Positions 20,501-29,681 of a stretch of 64,000 bases of DNA are shown here, piece by piece (the stretch's first letter is position 1; each line of letters opens with the position of its first letter). Below the pieces are notes generated by a model, which saw only the letters and a program-made list of their open reading frames with translations, was not told the origin of the DNA and did not search any database. Position numbers and translations under genes: made by a program. Source of the stretch: Flavobacterium sp. HJJ (GTDB lineage: Bacteria; Bacteroidota; Bacteroidia; Flavobacteriales; Flavobacteriaceae); contig NZ_JADKPR010000002.1 in the NCBI RefSeq assembly GCF_015351475.1, forward strand, positions 1-64,000. Reading direction: 5' to 3'.

Positions 20501-20766
20501 ATTTGAGGATTAATAACTTAACAATCGGTTATAATTTTAATGAAGTTTTATCAAATGTTAAATTTATTTCCAACCTAAAAATGTATATGGCTGTTAATAA
20601 CCTTTACACTTTTACTAATTATAAAGGAATGGATCCTGAGGTACGTTTTGCTGGAACTAGTCCTGACGGTTCAGGTGCTCACCCCAAAGGATGGGCATCT
20701 GGAATCGATCTTGGATTATATCCACAGGCAAGAACAGTAATGTTTGGAATGAGTGTTGACTTTTAA
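17503..20766 (+). CDS. SusC/RagA-family TonB-linked outer-membrane transporter, PUL A
   Basis: Outer-membrane pore that imports oligosaccharides using TonB energy. The 1087-residue protein has a signal peptide ending at MQAQ, a carboxypeptidase-D-like domain (about 24-95, NGKVNDEKGMPVPGATILIKGTPTAVSSDFDGKFEI), a TonB box region (NEVVVVGYGTQKK), a plug (about 120-230, with PLYIVDGVSVD and SISVLKDAASAAIYGSRAANGVVLVTT), and a 22-strand barrel ending in MFGMSVDF. Length is typical. The stop overlaps the small gap before susD, so the two are co-transcribed. The substrate is inferred from the enzymes downstream. Confidence 0.93.
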   Translation: MKLTKLLIFCVSSLLFTVVMQAQDITINGKVNDEKGMPVPGATILIKGTPTAVSSDFDGKFEIKAPSNGVLVISFVGYTTLNIQISGRTQITAQLNPESQNLNEVVVVGYGTQKKILTTGASLSLKGKDIAALKTGSAMEALQGIAPGVSVTRNSGAPGAGTKVTIRGLGTAGNSNPLYIVDGVSVDNIDYLSPSDIGSISVLKDAASAAIYGSRAANGVVLVTTVKGVKDRPAKISYDYFFGIQNIYKNLDPLNAQEYMYIMDEGMVNDGLAPNDWHTMLTNNTWLNNTYPGTGTQPGTGTQYGEEIWNKLQGGWQGTNWINEMTKKDAPVVNHALNITGGTQDVTYSMGISYYDQDGIIGGNIIDAGYKRLTARMNTDIVLKKNSSHNIITVGENFTYTNTQNRAVAAGNIYYNDLHNGLVQNPLQPAYWQNSIDKNINQFGFSPTLDGVSPYQTNPLAVMYYRNNYNYGKGNSITGNVYAEIEPIKDLKFKSVFGITSWFGHSRSMNPMYNLGEKYRDNIDGASQGEYMGANTTWTNTLTYNKNIGDHNISGLIGTELIRNDLNDQVGGSRNGLLFPGDPKYAYINNTKGAATIGDISNYGADYAAGGGAIQSFMARLQYDYKEKYLLSATMRADGSSNFAAGNRWGYFPSVSAGWILTKEDFMSSTSGFLDYAKLRASWGQNGNQSIDNFIYSSQIAYAFPGYFFGDTKPVSGTTSYPQKVVNPDVTWETSEQLDLGLDAQLFNSKLGLTFDWYKKTTKDWLVEAPILGTFGAGAPYINGGDIENKGFEISVTWNDKIGDFKYGITLSAAKNKNTVTRIANADGIIHGDPNILSQGTGEVSRIEVGQPIGYFYGYKTAGILQNQDEVDAYVGPDGKPYFKDQRPGDVRFVDLNNDGVIDEDDKTYLGKPNPDYEVGLQLNFEYKGVYLNTTLAGKFGMQVMQSYRSFADSPTQNYTTDIFNRWHGEGTSNTMPRLSSVSNRNTNEISDIYMHNADYLRINNLTIGYNFNEVLSNVKFISNLKMYMAVNNLYTFTNYKGMDPEVRFAGTSPDGSGAHPKGWASGIDLGLYPQARTVMFGMSVDF

Positions 20767-20782
20767 TCTTAAAATTTTGAAA

Positions 20783-22498
20783 ATGAAAAAAATAAAATAT
20801 TTTATAGCTATTTCAACCATTTTTGTTGCATCTAGCTGTACGGACTACTTAGATACAGAAAATATTTACGGTAAAAGTTTGGAAACTTATTATAAAAATC
20901 CAACAGATATCACCGAAGCTATGTCCGGTGTTTACAATGCAATATATACTACCAATAATGGTACTAGTCAAGAACCTATCGCTGCTAACCTTATGGATAA
21001 TATGATGCTAGGTGGAGGTGGAGCAGATGATAAAGCAGCTAAAGCTGTGGATGTTTTTGAAGATCCTACTGAAGATACATATCGCAATATTTGGGTACAG
21101 TCTTATAATGGTATAGCTAGAGCCAATGCTATTATTGAAAATACTGCGAAAGCGGATTTTTCTACCTATTTCAAGACTAAAGCTGAAGCAGATGAATTTA
21201 AAAAAACGTCAATTGGTGAAGCAACATTCATGAGAGCCTTTTTCTATTTTAGATTGGCAAAATTCTTTGGGGGTGTTCCATTAATTGTACATGTGAGTGA
21301 CTCCAAAACTGTTGGGAGATCTACCTATACAGAAACCTTTGCACAAATTGCAACTGATTTAAAGGATGCAATTGCCATGATGCCTGCAAAAGCTTTTCCA
21401 AACATTCCTACATCGGAGTATGGGCATGCTAATAAATGGGTTGCTGAGGCCTATTTGGCACGTGTTTTTTTAATGTATACGGGTTATATGACTAATATTG
21501 AAAAAACGGCAACAAGTGATTTGCCAACAGTTGGTGGTCCAAGTTTGACAGCTGCCGATGTCACCACTTATTTGAATGATTGTATTGCTAATAGTGGTTA
21601 TAAATTGGCTGAGGATTTTAGAAATTTATGGCCTTATTCTTATATAAATAAAAGTGCGGGAGCTATTGTATTGCCTTGGGCTGCTACTAATAATTTATCT
21701 TGGGTAGGACAGGATGGTTCTCACCCAACTTTTGGTACAGGAAATTACGAGACTATGTTTGTACAGCGATTTTCATTTGGAGATTGGTCATGGGCAAATG
21801 GATCCAATTATACTAACAATTTGGCTTTGTATACCTCAATACGTGGTAATTCTTTAACTCCTTTTGGAGAAGGATGGGGCTGGTGTACAGTCAATCCAAA
21901 AATATTTAACGAGTGGGCTGATGCAGATCCGAGAAAATTAGGCTCAATCCTTCAAGTTGGTAAAGCAGAGCAGGGTACTGATGGATATACTGCGGGCAAA
22001 GGCGATCATGAAACAGGATATTTTAATAAAAAATACACTTCCCTTCAACACCCTGTTCCAGGTACAAGTACCGTTAAAGGAATGTTTGTACAACTGTATG
22101 CTTGGTCTAATGCTGATTATCAATTAATGCATGCACAGGATTTTATTTTTATGCGTTTTGCAGATGTATTGTTAATGCATTCTGAGATTACAAAAACGGC
22201 GACTGGTATCAATGCAGTAAGATGGAGAGCTGGTAAATTAGCTCCAGTTGGTTATTCTTTAGACGCTTTAAAAGAAGAGCGTTTACACGAATTTGCTTTT
22301 GAAGGATTACACTGGTTTGATTTAGTACGTTGGGGTGATGTTAATACTGCGTTCAATGGCTCATTCCCAGTTAAAAATTCAGGAAGTGACGGGACCTATA
22401 CATTGAAGTATAGACCCGAAACTAAAGGATTGGTAACTATTCCAGAAACAGAAGTAAGATTGGCTAACGGAGCTTATACTCAAAATCCAGGGTGGTAA
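20783..22498 (+). CDS. SusD-family glycan-binding lipoprotein, PUL A
   Basis: Surface lipoprotein that forms the lid of the SusC transporter and binds glycan. The start at 20783 gives a proper lipoprotein signal (ASSC, Cys19); an upstream in-frame ATG at 20753 overlaps the SusC stop and would spoil it. The 571-residue protein has the SusD N-terminal helix (YKNPTDITEAMSGVYNAIYT), the IWVQSYNGIARANAIIE segment, the RAFFYFRLAKFFGGVPLI tetratricopeptide-like region, and the C-terminal signature LKEERLHEFAFEGLHWFDLVRW. It follows susC directly. Confidence 0.93.
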   Translation: MKKIKYFIAISTIFVASSCTDYLDTENIYGKSLETYYKNPTDITEAMSGVYNAIYTTNNGTSQEPIAANLMDNMMLGGGGADDKAAKAVDVFEDPTEDTYRNIWVQSYNGIARANAIIENTAKADFSTYFKTKAEADEFKKTSIGEATFMRAFFYFRLAKFFGGVPLIVHVSDSKTVGRSTYTETFAQIATDLKDAIAMMPAKAFPNIPTSEYGHANKWVAEAYLARVFLMYTGYMTNIEKTATSDLPTVGGPSLTAADVTTYLNDCIANSGYKLAEDFRNLWPYSYINKSAGAIVLPWAATNNLSWVGQDGSHPTFGTGNYETMFVQRFSFGDWSWANGSNYTNNLALYTSIRGNSLTPFGEGWGWCTVNPKIFNEWADADPRKLGSILQVGKAEQGTDGYTAGKGDHETGYFNKKYTSLQHPVPGTSTVKGMFVQLYAWSNADYQLMHAQDFIFMRFADVLLMHSEITKTATGINAVRWRAGKLAPVGYSLDALKEERLHEFAFEGLHWFDLVRWGDVNTAFNGSFPVKNSGSDGTYTLKYRPETKGLVTIPETEVRLANGAYTQNPGW

Positions 22499-22525
22499 AA
22501 TTGATAACGATAAATAATTATAACT

Positions 22526-23314
22526 ATGAAAATTAATAAAATAACATATCTCATTATTGCTTCGTTTATGCTGGTTTTTTCAGCCTGCGAACCAATTGTA
22601 GAGGAAGAACATTTAGTAAATAGTACAAATATTGATGGAGTTCAATTAGTAGCTACTCAAAGCACTCCAGGCGGTAATGAAATTACTATTGATATGGTAA
22701 CTCCTGGTATTACAGGATATTGGTCGAATAAAATCATTGGAAAAAAGCTTACTAATAAAGTGAAATTTGTTTATCCAGTACCCGGAAAAGCTACATTTAA
22801 GTATACAGGGTCTTTGGGAGCAGAATTTTTTACAAAAACAATAAATGTTCAGATCGATAAATTGGATCATCCATTAGATCAGGACTACTATGACTTGGTT
22901 GGTACAAACACAACAGCAGGTAAAACTTGGGTTTTTGATAAAGGAAATGCTGGGAATCTATGGTGGTTTATGTCACCTCCTGGCAGTCCAGATGGAGCTA
23001 TGTCAGTTTGGTGGAATGCAGGTGACTGCTGCGGACCTAGTGATGCAAATGGGAAAATGCATTTTGATTTAAATGGTGCTCCAAACTATACACATTACGA
23101 AACCAGTAGTGCAGTTGGTACTAAAGGAGCCTTTAATTTAGATGTAATCAACCAAACACTTACAGTTGAAGATGCAACCATGTTAGGATCCGCTGCTGGG
23201 AATAAAAATGGTGTGTATACCATTGTTACTTTAACAGCTACCAAAATGGTTCTCTATTTAAGTAATAGTGAAACTTATGGTACAGGTTGGACATTTGTTT
23301 TCAGACCAGAATAA
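22526..23314 (+). CDS. Probable surface glycan-binding lipoprotein, PUL A (SusE/F position)
   Basis: The 262-residue lipoprotein (FSAC, Cys21) occupies the third position after SusC and SusD, where surface glycan-binding proteins usually sit. The N-terminal half has an Ig/PKD-like beta pattern (ATFKYTGSLGAEFFTKTINVQI). The C-terminal half is rich in aromatic residues (WWFMSPPGSPDGAMSVWWNAGDCCGPSD), which suits carbohydrate binding, and includes a rare vicinal CC pair. It has no catalytic motif I recognise. A strong terminator follows at 23332, so it closes the transporter operon. Function is inferred from position and composition. Confidence 0.7.
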   Translation: MKINKITYLIIASFMLVFSACEPIVEEEHLVNSTNIDGVQLVATQSTPGGNEITIDMVTPGITGYWSNKIIGKKLTNKVKFVYPVPGKATFKYTGSLGAEFFTKTINVQIDKLDHPLDQDYYDLVGTNTTAGKTWVFDKGNAGNLWWFMSPPGSPDGAMSVWWNAGDCCGPSDANGKMHFDLNGAPNYTHYETSSAVGTKGAFNLDVINQTLTVEDATMLGSAAGNKNGVYTIVTLTATKMVLYLSNSETYGTGWTFVFRPE

Positions 23315-23331
23315 TTTGAATTAGTTTATTT

Positions 23332-23370
23332 TCGAAAAAGGAAGATAAAAATGCTTCCTTTTTCGATTTT
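23332..23370 (+). terminator. Hairpin after the transporter genes of PUL A
   Basis: TCGAAAAAGGAAG and CTTCCTTTTTCGA form a perfect 13-base stem with a nine-base loop followed by TTTT. It lies between the binding lipoprotein and GH16. PUL B has a hairpin at the same place, so partial termination may lower enzyme expression relative to the transporter. Confidence 0.75.
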
Positions 23371-23481
23371 AAAATTTTAAAAATGCAGTTAATTATATAT
23401 GAAGATTTAAAAAAACGGATAGACTTTTTTAAATCCTATTTTCATATTAAAATCTAAACCTTGATTCCTTACTTTCTTACA

Positions 23482-24546
23482 ATGAAAAAAAATATTACAA
23501 TTATATTACTGGTATTAAATTGTCTGATCTGTTTTTCCTGCAGTAAAAATCCAGAGGATTCAACAGATTTAGTAATAAGTACAGGACTAGCAAATTTAAA
23601 TGTCACTGCAGTTATTGCGGGAATTACGGCTGACAAACCAAATGGTGACGGAAGCGGAAATGTAAATTTTACTATTAATGCAGATAATGCCACTTCTTAT
23701 AAAATTGATTTTGGAAATGGTGAAATAAAAACAGTGCAGGGAGGCAGTTTTAGTTATAGTTATTCAAATCCTGGAACCCAAACGTATACTGTACGTGTCT
23801 TCGCTTATAATCTAAATAAAGAAATTAGTACCACAATCCCAATGACCCTATTTGTTGCATCAAAAACTATTTGGTCCGATGAGTTCAATGTTGACGGTGC
23901 ACCAAATAGTACTTATTGGGGGTATGATTTAGGAGCAGGCGGCTGGGGAAATAACGAAGAGCAATACTATACAAATAGACCGGAAAATGTAATAGTGAAA
24001 GACGGAGTTTTACAAATTAAAACAATTAAAGAAGCGTATCAAGGAAGTAAGTACACGTCTGCAAGGCTTTTAACCAAAGGTAAATTTTCATTCAAATACG
24101 GAAAAATTGAATTTAAAGCCAAACTTCCAGTCGGAGGCGGGACTTGGCCTGCACTTTGGATGCTGGGAAATAATATAAGCACAGCGGGCTGGCCGGCTTG
24201 TGGTGAAATGGATGTAATGGAACATGTGTACAATCAGTTAAACAAAATTCATGGAACATTTCATTATCCAGATCATTCAGGAGGCAATGCTGTTACAGCA
24301 TCTAAAATCGTTGCAAATGTTACATCTGAATTCCATATTTATTCAATGGACTGGAGAGCAGATTATATTAAAATATATGTAGATAATGAAAAAATTATAG
24401 AATTTCCTAATACGAGTGCTGCACCATTCAATCAGGACTTTTTTATAATTATTAATTGTGCAATTGGAGGCAATTTTGGCGGAACAATTGCATCTGATTT
24501 TACTTCTTCAACTTTTGAAATTGATTATGTAAGGGTTTATAATTAA
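23482..24546 (+). CDS. GH16 endo-beta-glucanase (laminarinase-like) lipoprotein, PUL A
   Basis: Predicted endo-beta-1,3(4)-glucanase. The chosen start gives a 354-residue lipoprotein (signal ending CFSC, Cys20); seven residues upstream are dropped because they precede the signal's positive end. A PKD-like domain (about 35-130, TSYKIDFGNGEIKTVQGGSFSYSYSNPG) precedes the GH16 domain (about 135-354), with the catalytic motif GEMDVMEH (E242 nucleophile, D244, E247 acid/base) and the substrate loop GGTWPALWMLG. GH16 with this ExDxxE spacing is typical of laminarinases. It starts a second group of genes after a hairpin. Confidence 0.9.
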   Translation: MKKNITIILLVLNCLICFSCSKNPEDSTDLVISTGLANLNVTAVIAGITADKPNGDGSGNVNFTINADNATSYKIDFGNGEIKTVQGGSFSYSYSNPGTQTYTVRVFAYNLNKEISTTIPMTLFVASKTIWSDEFNVDGAPNSTYWGYDLGAGGWGNNEEQYYTNRPENVIVKDGVLQIKTIKEAYQGSKYTSARLLTKGKFSFKYGKIEFKAKLPVGGGTWPALWMLGNNISTAGWPACGEMDVMEHVYNQLNKIHGTFHYPDHSGGNAVTASKIVANVTSEFHIYSMDWRADYIKIYVDNEKIIEFPNTSAAPFNQDFFIIINCAIGGNFGGTIASDFTSSTFEIDYVRVYN

Positions 24547-24944
24547 TTGTTTTGATTAAGTTAAGTTAGTAGTTTGTGTTTGTTCTTCAGTGAAGGTTTT
24601 TATTTGGTTAGTTAATAAAAACCTTTGCGAAGAATGAAAAAATCAGCTTTGAAACAAGAACAGTTTGTTTTTGCAGTTTTAAATTTTATTCTCTAATTCT
24701 TATTCTGTGAGTGTTTTTTAATGCTTATTAAATTATGGCATTTCAAGTATTTGAAATTGCTAGCGGAGAATTATTTCTATATATGAACCTAATATGTGAA
24801 GAAATTTTATTTATGAATTAATACAATTTAGAAATATTAAAGTAATCCAATTCTAGCTCACTTTCCTTTGGATAGGGCTGGGGTGAGCTGAAAACAAAGG
24901 TTTGAGATTTTGGCATTTAAATTAAAAAAAAAACAGCATAAGAA
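24547..24944 (+). other. 398-base gap between GH16 and GH30 in PUL A, with stem-loops
   Basis: No gene is visible. A perfect 12-base inverted repeat (AAGGTTTTTATT with AATAAAAACCTT, 24593-24625) follows GH16 and could act as a terminator or RNA-stabilising hairpin, although no strong T-run follows. A second inverted pair, AGCTCAC with GTGAGCT (near 24856-24889), lies closer to GH30. The rest is A/T-rich and without a promoter match that I trust. Confidence 0.5.
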
Positions 24945-26405
24945 ATGAAAAAAAATAGTTTAAAAATTTTCTGTTTCCTGTTAGCGTTTAATTGTTTTTC
25001 ACAGCAAAAAAACGATAATGAACTGCAAAGAAAAACTAATATTGGTAAAACAATTCAGGTATTTACAACTGCTGAAAATTTAAGTAATCGCTTATCTCCT
25101 TCAGCAGAAATAGTTTTTGAAGCCGCATCTCAGCCAGTTGAAACTGAAATTTCTGTAGTAGTGGAACCAAGAATTAAATTTCAAAAATTCATGGGCATAG
25201 GCGGAGCTGTTACTGATGCAAGTGCCGAAGTTTTTGCACAATTATCCAAGGAAAAACAGCAGGAATTTTTAAACGCTTATTATACTTCAGATAAAGGTAT
25301 CGGCTACACATTGTTGAGAACCAGTATTCACAGTTCAGATTTTGGAAGCGGGAGTTATACCTATATCAAGGAAGGAGACAAAGAGTTAAAAACATTTTCT
25401 ATTGAACCAGATCGAAAGTACCGCATTCCAATGATAAAACGAGCGATCACTGCCGCAGGAGGAAAACTGCTGACTTATGTAGCTCCCTGGAGTCCGCCGG
25501 CTTTTATGAAAAATACCAATAATATGCTGAAAGGCGGTGTTTTATTACCTGAGTATAATCAGGTATGGGCAGACTATTATGCCAAGTTTATCAAGGCTTA
25601 TGAAAAAGAAGGAATTCCTATTTGGGGAACTTCTACCCAAAATGAACCATTAGCAACGCAGACATGGGAATCCTGTTTGTATACAGCGGAAGCAGAAAGG
25701 GATTTTATAAAAAAATATTTGGGACCAACATTAAAAAAAGAAGGTTTAGGAGATAAAAAAATTATTGCCTGGGATCACAACCGTGATTTAATGTTCCAAA
25801 GAGCCAGTGTCATTTATTCTGATCCTGAAGCGTCAAAATATGTTTGGGGATTAGGTTTTCATTGGTATGAAACCTGGACAGGAGCAGAACAGAATCTTAT
25901 TAATGTTGCTAAAGTTCATGAAGCATATCCTGATAAAAATTTAATGTTTACCGAAGGCTGCATTGAAAAATTTGATCCTGCAAAATACCAATTTTGGCCA
26001 AATGCAGAACGCTATGGAATATCTATGATCAATGATTTTAATAACGGTACAACAGCTTGGACAGACTGGAATATTTTATTGGACCAGAAGGGCGGACCCA
26101 ACCACGTAGGTAATTTTTGTTTTGCACCCATACATGCAGACACAGCTACAGGCGAATTAATTTACACTCCTTCCTACTATTATATTGGTCATTTTTCAAA
26201 GTTTATAAAACCAAATGCCCAAAGAATAAGTTCGGCAGTAAGCAGAACTACTTTGTCCAGCACTTCATTCATCAATACAGACGGAAAAATAGTAACAGTT
26301 ATCATGAATGCAACAGACGCTTCTATTGATTACAGTTTATATGTGAATAATTCAAAAGCGAAACTCCAGATTCCAGCACATGGAATTCAAACATTGATAT
26401 ATTAA
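24945..26405 (+). CDS. GH30 beta-glucanase/glucosylceramidase-like enzyme, PUL A
   Basis: Retaining glycosidase, probably an endo-beta-1,6-glucanase given the PUL. The 486-residue protein has a signal peptide (to about residue 19, NCFSQ), a (beta/alpha)8 barrel with acid/base E234 in TQNEPLA and nucleophile E337 in MFTEGC, and a C-terminal beta-sandwich. GIGGAVTDASAEVF and APWSPPAFMK are family landmarks. It is very close to the second GH30 of PUL B (41600-43057), with long identical stretches such as SKEKQQEFLNAYY. It is followed at 45 bases by GH3, consistent with one operon. Subfamily is not assigned. Confidence 0.9.
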   Translation: MKKNSLKIFCFLLAFNCFSQQKNDNELQRKTNIGKTIQVFTTAENLSNRLSPSAEIVFEAASQPVETEISVVVEPRIKFQKFMGIGGAVTDASAEVFAQLSKEKQQEFLNAYYTSDKGIGYTLLRTSIHSSDFGSGSYTYIKEGDKELKTFSIEPDRKYRIPMIKRAITAAGGKLLTYVAPWSPPAFMKNTNNMLKGGVLLPEYNQVWADYYAKFIKAYEKEGIPIWGTSTQNEPLATQTWESCLYTAEAERDFIKKYLGPTLKKEGLGDKKIIAWDHNRDLMFQRASVIYSDPEASKYVWGLGFHWYETWTGAEQNLINVAKVHEAYPDKNLMFTEGCIEKFDPAKYQFWPNAERYGISMINDFNNGTTAWTDWNILLDQKGGPNHVGNFCFAPIHADTATGELIYTPSYYYIGHFSKFIKPNAQRISSAVSRTTLSSTSFINTDGKIVTVIMNATDASIDYSLYVNNSKAKLQIPAHGIQTLIY

Positions 26406-26450
26406 TAGATAAAAAATAGAAAGCTTAAGAGCTTCTAAAAAATAATAAAA

Positions 26451-28718
26451 ATGAAAAAGAAAGTTTTATTTATCTGCGCATTGTCTTTTTACAGCGTATC
26501 GTGGTCTCAAACGTCCAATACTCAATCAGCCGAAATTAATTCTAAAGTTTCTGAATTGATTTCAAAAATGACTTTGGAAGAAAAAGTGGGACAAATGACT
26601 CAGATTACCGTTACCATATTTGAAAAAGACGGCAAGAAAGGAATATTGGATCTCGAAAAATTAAAAGATGGTATTCAAGCCCATCATATTGGTTCTATAT
26701 TGAATGTGCCAAATCCAGGCGCACCAACGCTGCAGAAATGGCAGGAAACCATGACCACGATAACCAATGAAGCAAATAAAACAAGACTTAAAATTCCTAT
26801 TTTATATGGTATTGATGCGATTCATGGAGCAAGTTATACAGCAGGAGCAACATTATTTCCGCAGCAGATTGGTCTAGCAGCTACTTTTAATACCGATTTG
26901 GTAAAACGCGGCGCACAGATTTCGGCTTACGAAACCAGAGCTTCTTCAATACCTTGGGTTTTTTCACCAGATTTGGATTTTCCAAGAAACCCAGCCTGGT
27001 CTAGAATGTGGGAATCTTTTGGAGAAGATGCTTATTTGTCATCTCAAATGGCTGCTGCATTGGTTGATGGTTTTGAAGGAGATAATAATGTTGGATCTAA
27101 GTATAGTGTAGCGGCCTGTATGAAACATTACATTGGTTATGGAAGCACTACATCTGGAAAAGACAGAACACCAAGTATTATTCCGGAACGCATTTTAAGA
27201 CAATATGATTTGACTATTTATCAGGCAGCGATCAAAGCTGGGGCAAAAAGCGTAATGGTAAGTTCCGGAGAAATTAACGGAACTCCCGTACATGCCAGTA
27301 AGCATATCATTACTGATATTCTTAAAAATGAATTAGGGTTTACTGGCGTAGTTGTAACAGATTGGCAGGATATCATTTATCTGCACACACGTCATAAAGT
27401 TGCCGAAACTAATCGGGATGCTGTCCGTATGGCTGTTATGGCTGGAATTGATATGAGCATGGTTCCCGAAGAATATTCATTTTACACAGACTTAATTGAT
27501 TTGGTTCAAAAAGGAGAAGTGCCAATGTCGCGCATTGATGATGCGGTTTCACGTATTTTAAAGATGAAATTCGAATTGAATCTGTTCCAAAATACTGTTG
27601 CCAATTTAAAAGATTATCCAAAATTCGGATCTGCAGAGCATATTGCGGAAGCTTACAATACAGCTGCTGAATCCATTACACTGCTGAAGAATGACAAGTC
27701 GGTGCTGCCATTGGATAAAAATGAAAAAATATTAGTTACAGGTGCAACCGCCAACAGTATGAAATATTTGAACGGTGGCTGGTCTTACACTTGGCAGGGT
27801 GAAAACTCAGATACTTATGCAGCAGATAAATTCACCATTCTGGAAGCTTTTCAGAATAAATTAGGGAAGGAAAACGTATTGTATACAAAAGGAGCTAATT
27901 TGGATGTTGAAGATGATGCTGAAATTCAGAAAGCAGTTGATTTAGCCAAAAATGCTTCTAAAATTGTATTATGTCTTGGTGAAAAAAATTATACAGAAAC
28001 ACCTGGAAATATCAGCGATTTGTACATGAGTAAATCTCAGGTTAAGCTGGCATTGGCATTGGCAAAATTAAACAAACCGATTGTTTTGGTTTTAAATGAA
28101 GGAAGACCAAGATTAATCAGTGAGTTTGAAGATCAGATGAGTGCTGTTTTACAATGCTACCTGCCAGGTAACGAGGGTGCAAGAGCTTTGGCTGATATTC
28201 TGTACGGTGATGTAAATCCAAGCGGAAGACTGCCTTATAATTATCCGAAATACCCAAATTCATTAGAAAAATACAATAGAAAATATACAGAAAGCATTGC
28301 TGAAGATGAACAAAACAACGATGCTAAATACGAGAAAAGTTATTCACCTCAATTTGAATTTGGCTCTGGTTTGTCTTATACCACTTTTAAATATTCGAAC
28401 TTAAAAATTGATAAAACTGAAATTTCAAATTCTGATAATGTAAATGTTTCGGTTACGGTTACAAACTCAGGAAGTAAAGCTGGTAAAGAAACCGTTTTAT
28501 TATACCTTACGGATAATTATGCCAGTATAACCCCCGAATATAAATCATTAAAAAGATTTCAAAAAATCAATTTAGCTCCAAATGAGTCCAAAACAGTGAC
28601 GTTTACGTTAAACCAAAAAGATTTACAGTTTGTAGACAATGATTTAAAATGGGTTTCAGAAAAAGGAACATTCACTATTCGGATTGCCGATTTGAAACAG
28701 GATTTTTTATTGAAATAA
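26451..28718 (+). CDS. GH3 beta-glucosidase, PUL A
   Basis: Exo-acting beta-glucosidase that would release glucose from gluco-oligosaccharides. The 755-residue protein has a signal peptide (SWSQ), the GH3 N-terminal barrel with GIDAIHGASYTAGATLFPQQIGLAATFN, nucleophile D304 in VVVTDWQDI (where many relatives have SDW), the alpha/beta sandwich domain, and a C-terminal fibronectin-III-like domain (ETVLLYLTD). The RNPAWSRMWESFGEDAYL segment is typical. Absence of a lipobox suggests a periplasmic enzyme. It is only distantly like the GH3 of PUL B, so the two may prefer different linkages. Confidence 0.92.
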   Translation: MKKKVLFICALSFYSVSWSQTSNTQSAEINSKVSELISKMTLEEKVGQMTQITVTIFEKDGKKGILDLEKLKDGIQAHHIGSILNVPNPGAPTLQKWQETMTTITNEANKTRLKIPILYGIDAIHGASYTAGATLFPQQIGLAATFNTDLVKRGAQISAYETRASSIPWVFSPDLDFPRNPAWSRMWESFGEDAYLSSQMAAALVDGFEGDNNVGSKYSVAACMKHYIGYGSTTSGKDRTPSIIPERILRQYDLTIYQAAIKAGAKSVMVSSGEINGTPVHASKHIITDILKNELGFTGVVVTDWQDIIYLHTRHKVAETNRDAVRMAVMAGIDMSMVPEEYSFYTDLIDLVQKGEVPMSRIDDAVSRILKMKFELNLFQNTVANLKDYPKFGSAEHIAEAYNTAAESITLLKNDKSVLPLDKNEKILVTGATANSMKYLNGGWSYTWQGENSDTYAADKFTILEAFQNKLGKENVLYTKGANLDVEDDAEIQKAVDLAKNASKIVLCLGEKNYTETPGNISDLYMSKSQVKLALALAKLNKPIVLVLNEGRPRLISEFEDQMSAVLQCYLPGNEGARALADILYGDVNPSGRLPYNYPKYPNSLEKYNRKYTESIAEDEQNNDAKYEKSYSPQFEFGSGLSYTTFKYSNLKIDKTEISNSDNVNVSVTVTNSGSKAGKETVLLYLTDNYASITPEYKSLKRFQKINLAPNESKTVTFTLNQKDLQFVDNDLKWVSEKGTFTIRIADLKQDFLLK

Positions 28719-28817
28719 GGAATGACAAAAACTGAAAATCTCAAAGCTGATTTAGAAGTTCATCTGTATAAATTGCGTAAATTTATTGGATAAAATAATT
28801 CCTTAATAATTGGATAA

Positions 28818-29660
28818 ATGTTTAAAAAAAATAGCACATTAGTAATTTGTTTTGGTTTAATGAACCTTCTCTTAAATGCTCAAACCTTAAAAATAATGAC
28901 ATATAACATCCGGCTTGATATTGCTTCGGATGGAGAAAATGACTGGACACATCGAAAAGACTTTTTTAATGCACAGCTTCAGTTTTACGCACCGGATGTT
29001 TTTGGAGTTCAGGAAGCAAAACCAAATCAGGTTTTAGATATAGCGGCGGCGCTTCCGCAGTATGGATATGTGGGGATAGGAAGGGAAGGAGCTGGAAAAG
29101 GGGAATCTTCGAATATTTTTTATGCTAAAGAAAAATTCAAAGTAATAGAATCTAACACCTTTTGGTTATCCGAAACGCCGGATGTTATTTCGATAGGCTG
29201 GGACGCTGCTTGCAACAGAGTCTGTACTTATGCACTTTTAAAAAATGTGAAGAATAATAAACTGATTTGGGTTTTTAATACGCATTTAGATCATGTTGGA
29301 GAACAGGCTAGAACCAAAGGATTAGAACTGATTCTGTCAAGAATTGAAAAATTGAACAGCAGGAAGTATCCCGTAATTTTAATGGGAGATTTTAATTCTG
29401 AACCCGAGACAGCCCGAATAATTGCATTGAAGAGCAAAATGGATGATGCCAGAACAGTTTCGAGAGAAAAACCTTTTGGTCCTTATGGAACTTTTAATGG
29501 TTTTAAATATCATGAAGCAGTTACACTTTTGATAGATTACATTTTTATATCCAAAGGAAAAGCTATTACTGTGAATAAATATGCTGTTTTATCAGATGCT
29601 AAAGATTTGAAATACCCATCGGATCATTTTCCGGTTTTTGCCGAAATTAATTATAAATAG
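28818..29660 (+). CDS. Endonuclease/exonuclease/phosphatase-family protein, PUL A
   Basis: The 280-residue protein has a signal peptide (LLNAQ) and the DNase I-like fold motifs in order: MTYNIRLD, FGVQEAKPNQ (metal Glu), NTHLDHVGEQAR, LMGDFNSEPE and YPSDHFPVFAEI (catalytic His). The export signal argues against a DNA repair role; a periplasmic phosphodiesterase or phosphatase is more likely. Such genes are often found inside flavobacterial glucan loci, but their function there is unclear. It ends the PUL A gene run, 36 codon-poor bases before the GH5 remnant. Confidence 0.8.
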   Translation: MFKKNSTLVICFGLMNLLLNAQTLKIMTYNIRLDIASDGENDWTHRKDFFNAQLQFYAPDVFGVQEAKPNQVLDIAAALPQYGYVGIGREGAGKGESSNIFYAKEKFKVIESNTFWLSETPDVISIGWDAACNRVCTYALLKNVKNNKLIWVFNTHLDHVGEQARTKGLELILSRIEKLNSRKYPVILMGDFNSEPETARIIALKSKMDDARTVSREKPFGPYGTFNGFKYHEAVTLLIDYIFISKGKAITVNKYAVLSDAKDLKYPSDHFPVFAEINYK

Positions 29661-29681
29661 CAGTAAATTTTTTCAAGGATG

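Noticed and set aside
24593..24625. Riboswitch before GH30 in PUL A
   Set aside because: Only a simple hairpin is visible, with no conserved aptamer features, and it lies over 300 bases from the gene.
28818..29660. DNA-repair exonuclease III
   Set aside because: The protein has the same fold but carries an export signal and sits in a glycan locus, so a repair role is unlikely.
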